Shown: positions 39,721-51,900 of the stretch, in pieces
Layout of the letters: each line of letters opens with the position of its first letter
Numbering within the stretch: position 1 is the first letter of the stretch
NCBI GenBank assembly: GCA_964017155.1
Contig: OZ024862.1
Coordinates: 34,203,191 to 34,267,190 of the forward strand
Reading direction: 5' to 3'
From: Oasisia sp. SBJ-2009
Taxonomy: Eukaryota > Annelida > Polychaeta > Sabellida > Siboglinidae
Length of the DNA stretch: 64,000 bases
Translations under genes and position numbers: made by a program
The notes under the pieces: model-generated
Database searches by the model: none
Told to the model about the DNA's origin: nothing
What the model saw: only the letters and a program-made list of their open reading frames with translations

Positions 39721-40034
39721 TAGGCAGTCCATTTTTATTCAGTAATGAAACCAACATTATTTACTGCATGTGTATAACGCGGCTTGCTTCTTTTACACAC
39801 GAATAAGTCACAATTAATGTTTTTGACCACAACATGTCACCGTCTCAAGCAATCCTTGTCCAAAGTAAACGATGGGTCACGTCGCTTGAGTTGACAAACA
39901 GTGCGGAGGCAGGTTCTGACCAGTGCCAGTAGGTGGAGCCAGGTTCCAACGTGTGTCCATTCATTCCAGATGTCAGTGCTGCCCAGGTAGGGTGAGGTAA
40001 GAGACAGCGAGGGTGTGACTGCAGGCGTGACCTT

Positions 40035-40490
40035 GACATGACATGGTGTGCGAGATATGACCTAAAGTATGATGTGAGATGTGACATAAGGTATGGTGTT
40101 AAGTATGATGCGAGGTATACTACGAGGTATGGCACGATATATTGCATGAGCTATGGTATGAGGCATGGCCCGAGGTGTGATGTGAAGTATGACAAGGAAT
40201 GGCGTGAGGTATGGTATGAGGTATGGCACAAGGTATTGCTTGAGGTATGATGTGAGGTATGTGTGGCATGAGGTTCGGGTGAAATATTGCGGTATGACAT
40301 AATGGATGACGTGAGGTTCCATGTGAGGTACCGTGTGAGGTACCATGTGAGGTACCATGTGAGGTATGGTGTGAAGTATCTTGTGAGGTACCGTGTGAGG
40401 TATGGTGTGAGGTACTATGTGAGGTATGGTGTGAGGTACTATGTGAAAGATGGTGTGAGGTACCGTGTGAGGTTTGATGTAGGAAGGTGT
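40035..40490 (+). repeat. About 12-bp repeat (taccatgtgagg)
   Basis: Degenerate on the left, regular from 40315. Confidence 0.9.
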
Positions 40491-41084
40491 GAATCTCTCA
40501 GTTCCTGGGCTCTCAGTGTGACATTCAGTTTAGTTGTTTCCTTCATGCAGCCCTGAGGCAAAGAAGCCATGAATGAAGACGTAGGTGCGAGAACATTGTA
40601 ACTGTCTGTTGCGATCTTTGAGAATGCCTGTAAACTGACTGTGAAAAACAATAGCAAATTTAAGAAATCATTTTTTATTGTTTTTACATAAATCCATGCA
40701 GCTTCAGGCATGAAAAAATTGCAGTTATGACGCGTGCCGCCGAAGCAGGTTTTAGAATTCTTAAATCAACAAACATTGTGCAGATTCAACTCCGATGTTC
40801 GGGCTATCAGTTGGTAGGTTGGATTTGAACTTAATCGGATTATCTTAGAACCCAGTTGTTAAACGATAACTGAAAGACCCGCAGAAACGTCCAACAGAAT
40901 AGACTGTTGCCTTTGTAACCTTGAGAGTTTCTTGCTAAGTGGCTTACCCTCTTACAGGGTAACAGACCCTCATGCACGCACAGATTGTCATATACTAAGT
41001 TTGTATTTACTTAGAACGTTTTGTCCTGATGAGTGTAAACTGTTGTCTTGCGTGTCAGATCTAGGTAGACACAACACAATGTGT

Positions 41085-41340
41085 GTTAACGTAATGGGTG
41101 TTTGCACAGTGTGTGTAACACAAGGCGTGTTAACACAAGATGTGTTAACGTAATGGGTGTTTGCACAGTGTGTGTAACACAAGGCGTGTTAACACAAGAT
41201 GTGTTAACGTAATGGGTGTTTGCACAGTGTGTAACACAAGGCGTGTTAACACAAGATGTGTTAATGTAATGGGTGTTTGCACAGTGTGTGCATCACAAGG
41301 CGTGTTAACACAAGATGTGTTAATGTAAGGTGTGTTGAAG
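41085..41340 (+). repeat. 57-59 bp repeat, 4 copies
   Basis: Units contain taatgggtgtttgcacagtg and cacaaggcgtgttaacacaa. Confidence 0.95.
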
Positions 41341-41854
41341 TATATGTTATCATTTGAATGTGTTGTTAGACTATGTCTGCCGAGTACTTCAGGCAGGTAT
41401 GTGACGTGATGCACCGTTCCGCGCCCAGATTGCGAGTTATAAGACTAAAGGTGCTTGCATATTTTACATATACGTCTACGCCCCTCATTATGTAAACCTT
41501 TGCCGACAATAAAACTACAATAAAACATATTATTGCTTTTAATTTCTCAGTACCATTTAATTTAGTAACAGACATAATTACTTTCTGATTTATTGTGAAA
41601 ATAATGATGTAGTTTTTACCACTGTAACAGAATCACCTTTTTGTTACATGAGATCAAATAATGATTGCTCTTTTTACAAAATATCATGTCAGAGACACTC
41701 TTGGTAAAGACGCTATGATTATTTATGTGCAGGTAAAAATTCAAACTAAACCACTGTCCCCTGAATAATAATGTTACCAATATCAGTAAACATGTAAATA
41801 AAATCTAGTGTATAGGTTTTCAAGGTGAGTCTAGTACAGTGTATATCTATCTAT

Positions 41855-41905
41855 CTACCTATATATATATATTTATACATTATATATATATATATATATA
41901 TATAA
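41855..41905. repeat. AT microsatellite
   Basis: (ta)n. Confidence 0.9.
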
Positions 41906-42439
41906 TTGTTATGGCATGATGCACTGGCTTACCATATATATATATTATAACGATATCCTTATAAAGATATATAAAAATACAATATTCTCATACAATCGTG
42001 ACATGGTATACCTTAACCTGGCTCTCTGGATAAAGTACTGATTATATACATCCAAATGACCTCTACAAAGTGATCATTCTAACAAGCTCCGACCGTTTAC
42101 AGCAACAAGCCTTACGTGCTGACACTAACAAGGTCCGACTGATTACAGCAGCTTACCTGGTGACTCTAACAAGCAGTGATAAATGTAGTTCTGGTTACAC
42201 AGACAAGACACCACCCTGTCTTGGCCTAGGTCCTACGGTGGGCTTCGGTTAGTAAGCCTTAACAGAAATGTGTTTGTCGGACGAACCATGCAGCAGAACC
42301 AACAGTGTGACTGTCTTGACATTGTGACACCACAGCACAATCTGCACACCAAAAGTTGGCCAATGATGCTAACTTGTAAAGACCCAGTCCTGTTTCTGTT
42401 GACAGTCTGCATCCACAAACTCAATTACCTGATGGCGTG

Positions 42440-42810
42440 ACACTCCCAGCATGCACTTGAAGAGGAAGTACCTCTCCCGCCATGCACTAGAAGAGGAAGT
42501 ACCTCTCCCAGCATGCACTAGAAGAGGAAGTACCTCTCCCGGCATGCAGTAGAGGAAGTACCTCTGCCAGCATGGACTAGAAGAGGAAGTTCCTCTCCCA
42601 GCATGCACTAGAACAGGAAGTTCCTCTCCCAGTATGCACTAGAAGAGGACGTTCCTCTCCCAGCATGCACTAGAGGAGGAAGTACCTCTCCCAGCATGCA
42701 CTAGAAGAGGAAGTACCTCTCCCGGCATGCAGTAGAGAAAGTACTTCTCCCAGCATGCACTAGAGGAGGAAGTACATCTCCCAGCATGCCCTAGAAGAGG
42801 AAGTACCTCT
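42440..42810 (-). repeat. 31-bp minisatellite made from the urease C-terminus and stop
   Basis: About 11 units. On the minus strand each reads agaggtacttcctcttctag (RYFLF-stop) followed by a tgcatgctgg spacer. The first copy is the end of the urease CDS itself (42810-42791). Confidence 0.95.
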
Positions 42811-42906
42811 GGGCGAGGGCGAGCCGCTGGGCTGGTGGACAGGTAAGGTGTTGTGGAGTGGTCATCTCAGGGTCAGTGATGTGGACCTTGTAAGACTGGG
42901 GGTCAA
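42791..42906 (-). CDS. Urease terminal exon: VDPQSYKV ... AQRYFLF stop
   Basis: [15 protein letters not shown] to [11 protein letters not shown] and TAG at 42793-42791. The terminal RYFLF is invariant in the family. The last 20 coding bases form the first unit of the 31-bp minisatellite downstream. Confidence 0.97.
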
Positions 42907-45900
42907 CTGCAAGACAAGCACACAACTGACCGTGACAAGCTGCAAGCTCACAGGGTCCTTACAGGTATTGCTTGAGGTATGAGCACTGTGACGCACTGGG
43001 CTTTCAACAGAAAACACTGGTTTTAATGCTGTGCAGCTGAGTCAAACTTTGTACAAGCAATGCTCCTGGCTGTAGAGAGTGGTGGATATTTGTGTAGGAA
43101 CACCTGTTGTGCATAACTGTTTTGCAGCTTGGCTGAATGCTTCCCAGAGAAGTTGTGATGGTGTTCGATTGAACACGTTTACCTGGAGTAAAGTGTAAAA
43201 TGCTTTGAGCTAAAGACTTGATGTAGACTGTACAGTGTAAGAACTTTACCTTCACTCTACAAACACTGTGACATTCTTACAAACCAACCAACAGGCATTG
43301 TCTGAAGGCTTACCTGTGATCTTAGGCAGGTAGTCGTTGAGCACCATGTCAGCCTTGGAGAGCTTGCGACAACCCTTGACAGCCTCGGCACGCTTACTGA
43401 TGCCGTACTGGCTCACCACGCCAGAGTCCTTGCATGCCTGGAGACAGCAAAACAGACCACGTGTCAGTCAACACAGACCACGTGTCAACCAACCACAGAC
43501 CACGTGTCAACCAACCACAGACCACGTGTCAACCAACACAGACCATGTGTCAACCAATACAGACCACGTGTTAACCAACCACAGACCACATGTCAACCAA
43601 CCACAGACCACGTGTTAACCAACCACAGACCATGTATCAACCAACCACAGACCACATGTTAACCAACCACAGACCACGTGTCAACCAACCAGAGACCATG
43701 TATCAACCAACCACAGACCACATGTTAACCAACCACAGACCACATGCTAACCAACCACAGACCACATGTCAACCAACCACAGACCACGTGTCAACCAAAC
43801 ATAGACCACGTGTTAAAGGTTCCCAATCATTTCGTTTTGCCCGTCGCCAATCCTTTTCTTTGATGTCCTGATATGTAATGTTTCAATAGTTTAACTAGTA
43901 TGCAGTCAGTTTAATTTTAAAATGCGTAATTGTCTTTTTTTATTCGGCAAAAAAGAGTCGTCGTTACACTGGGTATAACTGGCGAAACCATTAGCCGGTG
44001 TAGACGTCCTGCCCTTTTTGGGTCACGTGTTTTATACGAGATCGGCATCTTACGGCACAATAACAAACCGCATGTGCTTTTCGGTGTCGTGACGAACGTT
44101 CCGAAGTGTTTCTTCTGTGAAGGTATGTATTAAGTGCTTTATCGCAGTTAGCAACCAGGCCGAGTAGTCGTGGGCTAATTCAACAAGAACTGCAACTTGC
44201 GAACTTCATTATAGGCCTACGCAACGCGGATTCCCTAACTTTAAACTTGTTCGATTATTTTTAAAGTTTGACACTGACAATCGGCATCGCATAGTCTCAG
44301 TCAGATACACTTGTACAGCCTGTATTTATAATGTTATATGTATTGTATTTGATTACGCAGGATCTTGTTCATAAGCTGTGTCATTGCGAAAGTACATATC
44401 TAGAGAGTGTAGATGACGTTAGGGACAAAATGATAACTCATTGGCTTCGGAACATTGGCAGTCGCTAGGCTCCGGGTGATCGTGGGGAGCATCCGTTATC
44501 TCGTGCAACAGAACGTCAAACGAATAATTATGTTGTTATCACAATTATTTAAACAGTGTTTTGTGACTGACATTTTACTATGATTGCTGGATGTTGTTGA
44601 TTTGCATTATATTTTATGCAACATAAGTTAGATTTTTATGACAACCACGATGGTGATGAATTTATTATTATAATAATAATAATAATAGTAACTTCTTTTG
44701 CGCCAATATCCTCGAAAATCAAGCTCAGTGGCGCGACAAAACCAGGGGATTAATCAATCTCATAATCGAAAGCAATGCGTGAGTCGTCAACGGATGGATG
44801 GAAAAGCTAGGAGGCTAAGGAGGATAGGCAGCATTAAAGAGATAGGTTTTTAGATGTCGGCGGAATGAAACTATATTACCTTGTGATTTAACACTGGCAG
44901 GAAGCGAATTCCACACCGTTGGTGCGGCAACCGAGAAAGCTCGGGTCCCGGCTTTCGTTTTCACCCGAGGGATGTGAAGAGGGTTACTACTGGTTACTAC
45001 TTTTATATTCAATATAAAAAATGTAAACCTGAACATAAAATGCTTGTATAGCTACTAGCTAGTGTACACCATATCATATGCAAGTATTACACATAACATT
45101 AATTCTTGCACTTGTTTCCATTGTGGTCAGTGATGCCTGGCTGTAGTCTTGTAATATCTGATACCTTTCAACTCACATATGCCAGCCGTCCTAATCTTTA
45201 TATTTTCATCACAGCAATATATGAATGCATAATACAACTCGAATTATGATATATTAGTATGGGCCACACTACAATGCAAGTTAGACGAGGCAGAGGAGGG
45301 GCTAAGATTAATGCAATCACTTGTGTCGGGCAAATGCATGGAGGATACGTAGTTTGCAAGAGGCCAACGTCTGATCACACCAACTGAATTAAACATTTTA
45401 ACAATCAACAAAGTATAAATTTTCAAAACATTTTAATATGCTTAAAAATATTCAATACACATTTGCTTTCATTAACATTTTCATAATATCTTGGACATGG
45501 AAAACTAGGATAACCTTTGCAGTTGTGTAATGCATGTTATACTAAGTGAGTCCAGTCCGGTGTCCACACAGACTTCGGCCAACACCTTTAAAAACATATT
45601 CAGCATATAACGATAACTCAGAAATAAATTTAAAAATCAGTTATTATTCATTCTGAAGAAGGTAGACATGTTTGAATATTTGGTGAAAGAAATATACTGT
45701 TGGCATCACAACACCACCTTGTTTTGTCACTTACAACATTTACTTTGACATGGATACAACCTCCAGCTGAGCCATTAAATGTCAAATATAACATATGTAG
45801 TAGTTATTACATGACATACCCTGACACAAAATTGTATATTGAAAATAAAACAGAAAATATGAATGCGCTATGTTTGGGAGTATTCAAATAATTCTATAAT

Positions 45901-48900
45901 AATATCCAAAATAAGGCATCCCTACAATTAAATATAGCAGGGTGATTTTACTTTCATGTAATGACGATACACACCTAATAGATTACAACCCTGCTTAAAT
46001 ATTAACCTGTACATGCTGCTGTAGACGAACATTTCTTGCTGCCTTTTTTGTGGAATGCTTTAGGTCATACATAACATATTATGTTATACAGCTGTAGATT
46101 TATTGATTATGGCAATGAACACTCCATAATGACAACTCTAATACCTTGATGCCAGTTGTTGTTTACTGAGTTTGAATATTATGCTTTTCTTTTTAGGTCA
46201 ACACTCAACAGGACACTGAACAGCACCACTAGGTCAACAAGTTAATAAGCTATATAGCGTCCAAGATCTCGGACAAGATTCCACAACCATGAGCTGTGCA
46301 AGAAAGTGCAGATCAAATGTCATGTGAATATCAACCGAGTGATCTCAGTTGTGTGTTGCATCCGTGACAGACTCCCCCGTACCGATGGTGTGTGCACTGA
46401 CTTCCAGGCCAGTCAGTTATCCAAACTCACTAGAGACCAATATAGAATGCAGGTTGCTTGACATGCGAATATGGTGATATCTGACTAGCTTTGCAGTTTG
46501 TGGTAGAACAGTGGGTGCCATGGTCTGGCAAATATGGCATGAGCCTTCGGTCAACCTCTCTCAACACTATAAGATAGGTTCGGCATTCTTTGGTGAACTT
46601 CATCGGCTCGGATATCGATGGCATTACTGTGTGAGTTCACTCTCTTTAATGGTACTGCATGCCAGGTACCTGACATTTTCTGTGCATCCACATCTACCTG
46701 TACAAGAAACAAAGTGACAATTAACATGGCTCTGACATTTATGATATCTTATGTGATGATACATTTAGCAAAAGTCAATTATACAATTGTTTGGTATTTG
46801 GTATTCATATCGTAAACTCTACATGCCAGATATGTTACACTTTACTAAGACCTGTTATATACCTAAGCTGACAATTTAGATGCATATTAACATATATAAT
46901 GCTTTACTGGTCAAGCGGTTTAATTTTTAAACATTACAACCGTGCATAGCTGTGTGTGTGACAACAATTGTAATAATTGTTTTACCAGCAGAACTGATTA
47001 GTATAAAGAATTGGTGTTACTCAATGACAGAAGTACCGCACACTTGAAACTCGTTTTATTTCCAGGTCATAGGGAAGCCTGCACCCTTTGACTTTGCATA
47101 GGCTAATGATGAATAATTTTGAATATGTTGTAGGTTTGTAATTATGAATTAAATGTTTCTTCACCATAATCACATAGTTGGCATATTTTTCTCTGGTTAT
47201 TCATATGAGATGACCACAAACACAGCAACATTGTATGAATGCAGTGACATAGGTGGGCATTAATTAGTGCTTTCTGTAAAGATAGAGTTATATATTCCAC
47301 TTTACTCAGCCTACCCAATCAGAATGCAGTTGATACCAATTATAGTGTATGATGTAATGGGTATTTCAATGTATAATTTCCGTAATGTTAATTTCTGTTT
47401 GTAACATAAATATGGCAACATATAATTAACCAACATACACCACACTTACATCATTATAAACATAAATAATCAAAACAAACAAACATCTTTCTTGCCATTA
47501 TACAAAATGAATAGTTTATAAGAAACATCTTTAAAATGCAGTTATTTGTGTCATGATGAGATTTTATGAATATCAAATACCAATGATTACCTCCATTCTG
47601 GTAGTGCCGTCTTCCGCTCTTGTCATCAGTGTCATGTCTTCATCGTCTGTATTCATCAGTCACAATTTCTTCAATGTCATGCACAAGTTCACATGTAGTA
47701 ACAGGCTGCAGAGTGGCAACGTCTTTGCGGCATCTGAAATAAAACATAACCAACCCAGTGAGCATTACTGTAAACACCTCAAAATGGACTTTAATCATCA
47801 ACACTGGCCCAAGAGGTCCTCAGGTCCTTTGGACTATACAGCCCTGAATAGTGAATTTGTAATATTGAATGAAATTTATTTTTGTTAATCTTAATCACTG
47901 CTGAGTTTTTCACCACAAAACACAGCAAATTGTGTTCGTTAACTTGCACAGCACCATAACAGGTCATTAGTGGTTTTAAGTAAAATAATATTAGAATAAA
48001 CTGTTACTAAAATCAGTTCATTTTAATGCCATGAAGATTAAGTGAGCTGAAAACCTACTTACTGTTCCTCACAACTGCACTGTAGGCATACTACTGAAAT
48101 TTCATCATGACGAAATGTACCAGTCTGTGAGACTAACAGTCTTTCTTTAATATTGGTCATAAACAAAGGTTGCTAGTATTAGCGCAGTGGTTCAAGGGTA
48201 GAGCATCGGACTCTCAAATAAGAGGACCCTGGTTCAAATCCTGTGCCGCCATGTGAAACCTTGGGCAAGTTTTTTCACACTACATTGCTCCAGTTAACTC
48301 AGCTGTATGAATGACTACCTGGCTATAAACAGTGATGAATATTTGTGTACAAGCAGTCTTCGCGAAATTGTCACGTGGCTGAATGCTTCCCAGAGAAGCT
48401 GAGATGGTCTTCGATTGAACAGGTCTGCCAGGGAGTAAAGTGTAAAAAGCGCTTTGAGCAATCCTAAAGATTGGATACTGCGCTATATAACAACTTACCT
48501 TTACCTTTAAACCATGACAAAACTTACAAGTTTGTGTAATAGTTTTGCATACAAAAAATGTACTTGATGTAACATATACACACACACCACAATATTTACC
48601 GGCGAATCTCTTCTAGTGTGTCATCTCCAAATTGATAGGTTCTATCAGCTGGATCAACTGCTTCTAATCACACTGTGTCGTCATCATAGGGGATTCTGCA
48701 ACAATATAAATTTTATGATTTATATTATGCAAAAATATTGAAGAATACATGTATGGAAAATCAGCTGGAAAAGTGAACTGCAAATGAAATACAAAATAAA
48801 ATTGAAAGTTTGACAAAAGCTGTGTTAAGTGTACACAAATAAGAATGGCCAGACTGGCTAAAAATCAATCAAACATGTTTTTACCATGGCTGGTCACAAA

Positions 48901-51900
48901 GAAATTCCATTCGCAATCCAGTCAAGTCATCACTGTAGTGACGAATATTGGCAAATTCTTGAAAGAAAATTGTACTGGGCTGTGGACCCATCACTGGGTA
49001 AAAGCAGTATACATGTACATGTACCATGGTCATACATCTGTATTTCTTCACTGTTCAAAAATTCTTAAACTTCAAGATTTAATTACACATAGGACTATGG
49101 TTATGCTTTATAAAGCAAACAACCACTGTTTAGAAGGTCGTGTACAAGCGTTCTTTGAACCAACTGCAGCCGTACACAAGCATGATACCAGACAATCTAA
49201 ACTATTTTATGTTAAAAAAGCAAACACCACCCATAGACTACTGTCAATTACTGTCAGAGGTATACACGTATGGAACGGTCTTGCATGTAATATAAGACAG
49301 TTGCCAAGTTTACAACAATTTAAGAAAAGTTTAAAGTCGACGTTACTTTCTTCGTATTTATGAACAATTAACATAATGAAAAAAAAATATTATTGTTGGT
49401 TTGTATTAAATCTTATAACTTTTACTATAACTGTTGCGCATTTTAGTTGAAAAGGGCATAGCGCCTTACAAGTCATATGACTTCTGCTATGTCCTTTTAA
49501 CAACAGCACCGATATTATATTGTATTGTCGTTACCATTATGTATTGTATTATTTTTCATACTATGTTGTATATTCATGTGTTGCTGTTGTTAAATAAACT
49601 TTCATTCAATTCATTCATAAATACTGTGACATAAATAGAAAATCTACCCATGGTAGAACTGTCACTAAATTACAATTGATACAACTTATGAGACGTTTTT
49701 TATAGATTTACTTGATATTTGTGTTATGTTTGCTTTATGCCTAGTAAACAGATCTATACCAGTTTAATATGTACAGATTCATAAATCAGACAAACAGACA
49801 TGCAAAACTCCCTGAAAATGTATACTGATATACATAGATCTCTAATATTTATAAACATTACCAACAACATGTATGTTTAACTCAAAATCAGTGCTTGAAA
49901 ACATGCTCGCAAGTGATTTATTGATAAGTTTTGGGTACCAATGCGTCCTCATTCTTCTTGAGAAGGAAGCATGGAAGGATATTGAGAGTTACTTGTTTTT
50001 TATGTGTTTGGTTTGATTTATGCCTGGTAAAAGTTTCATAACAATATCTTCTAATCCACACTGACCGGTCTGAAGTTTGCTAATTTTTAAGAAATATAAA
50101 ATGTAGTACGTTTGGGTATGTGTACAATTCTAATTAAGACAATCAGGCATGTCATATTGCTCTGATAATACACAATGTTATGCATATATATCAAACTGAC
50201 ACAACAGTTCATTGAACCATCCATATTTAGCTTACAATCAATGTCTGAAAACCCTCTCATATATCACGAGCAATTTATTTTAAAAATTGGGGCACCCAGA
50301 CACATGCAATTTTTGTTGCGAAGGAGATATTGAAACTTACTAGTTATTTGAGTTATAGGAATGAGCTTACACCTAGAAAAGGTTTTGTGACAATACAAGC
50401 TACGCCTCATCAAAATGTTTGGGTCGGAAGTTGGTCATATTTTAAGAAATATAATAACATACCATCTTTGCATATGTATAGATTCATAATTAAGGCAACC
50501 AGACTTGCCATATTCCTCCGATTTGCACATTTATATAACAAATATGTACAATTTATCAATTTATGTCTAAGGTATGTGTATTCTGCTCACAATCAGAACC
50601 CTATCGCAAGGGATATTTTGAATAAATCATGATTTGTATCAAGTTGCTGTACATTAACCGTACACTGTATTTATATTATAATTGTAGTTATGTAACTCTA
50701 TATTATATAGATCAACTCAACACAATTTCACTGACACAGGCTCAAGATTGCAGAATATATTGACTAGTGAAATGTGAATAAAATTATTTATTTTTAACAA
50801 GCTGTCAAATGTAAAAGTGCCATAACTTGAAACGTATTTAAGCTTAAACGCTCAAATGTTTGATTCTTGCTAATCTTATCAAATCCAAAGCGGCAAAGGC
50901 TCTCATCATACTGTATTACTGATCTATTCAAAAATAATCTAAGACTAAGACGTCGATGACAGCAACCAATTTATTTATTTGTATTTAATAAATTATTTTA
51001 ATTTATTTGCGTTCACTCGGAATGACCGTAAATGGCCTAATACCGTATAATTTAATAGCAAAACAATTTTGTCAGCTGGCACACGCAGTATTAAAACAAT
51101 GTAAAAATGGTTGAAGCCGAGTAATAACAGAGTACTAACCTGTCGTACATGTCATTTGATTCCACAAGTTGCACAAGTCTATAACTTTTTCCAAATACAC
51201 GTTTGCGCACGGCCGCTGTTTCCGTCTTTCTGCGGCTCTTTGTCATTCGTGCACTTTCCCGTTTCCTTGCCCATTCGATCGCAAACATACGCGGGGGCGT
51301 CCCATCGGTGATAAAAAACAGCAAAAGAAGGGAAAATTGCGACTCGACTGTCTCGAGTCTATTAAACAGTCTATCGAAGGACAGCATGGACGGGTCAAAG
51401 GTCGATCTCACTATTCCTTTTCGCTCACGCGAGATTTTCAAGCTACAGTCTTTTCCGGATGTCACGGTAACACAGATGTGTGGTTCGAGTTTCGGCTATG
51501 ATAGCAAATACTCTTTTTCTGAGTTTTCTGGTTATTTCATAAAAACGAAGGCACACATATGCATAAACGAGTTAGCATGTCACAGGGGATACTTTGTTGG
51601 TTTGCTTTTTCGTGAAATTAGTCTGAAACGCGAGGAGCAAAAACAATCGAACTGATAATGGAGTTTTAACCAACCACAGACCACATGTCAACCAACCACA
51701 GACCACATATCAGCCAAACACACACCACGTGTCAACCAACCACAGACCACATGTCAACCAAACACAGACCACATGTCAACCAACCACAGACCACATGTCA
51801 ACCAAACACAGACCACATGTCAACCAAACACAGACCACATGTCAACCAACCACAGACCACGTGTCAACCGACCACAGACCACGTGTCAACCAACCACAGA

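Larger units (their letters stand above)
37533..42439. other. Tail-to-tail intergenic region
   Basis: Lies between the plus-strand stop (37532) and the urease stop (42791). It should hold both 3' UTRs. No clear AATAAA was found close to either stop. Apart from the listed arrays nothing is recognised. Confidence 0.6.
47638..51465 (-). pseudogene. Decayed three-exon gene inside the insertion
   Basis: Exon 51465-51140 ([29 protein letters not shown]), exon 48695-48600 ([18 protein letters not shown]) and exon 47733-about 47638 ([20 protein letters not shown]) have good acceptors and donors and join in phase 2 throughout. The middle exon has a TGA at 48670-48668 (V-stop-LEAV, consistent with a CGA-to-TGA transition), and the third appears frameshifted after VTDE. 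The family is not recognised. The position suggests it is the element's own transposase-related or passenger gene. Confidence 0.4.
43817..51665. mobile_element. 7.85-kb insertion flanked by TTAA inside a minisatellite; candidate DNA transposon
   Basis: Repeat units end at gaccacgtgTTAA (43813-43816) and resume at TTAAccaaccacag (51666-51669), which matches the intact unit variant gtgttaaccaacc exactly. This is a clean insertion with a 4-bp TTAA target duplication, as made by piggyBac, Kolobok or Sola3 types. Both termini are CpG-rich. Terminal inverted repeats are not convincing (ttttgcccgtcgc against ttttgctcctcgc). Inside are a decayed minus-strand gene and nested SINE and LINE fragments. 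Confidence 0.6.

Noticed and set aside
43453..43816. CRISPR-like regular spacing
   Set aside because: Units are continuous tandem repeats without unique spacers, in a eukaryotic intron. The same applies to all other arrays.
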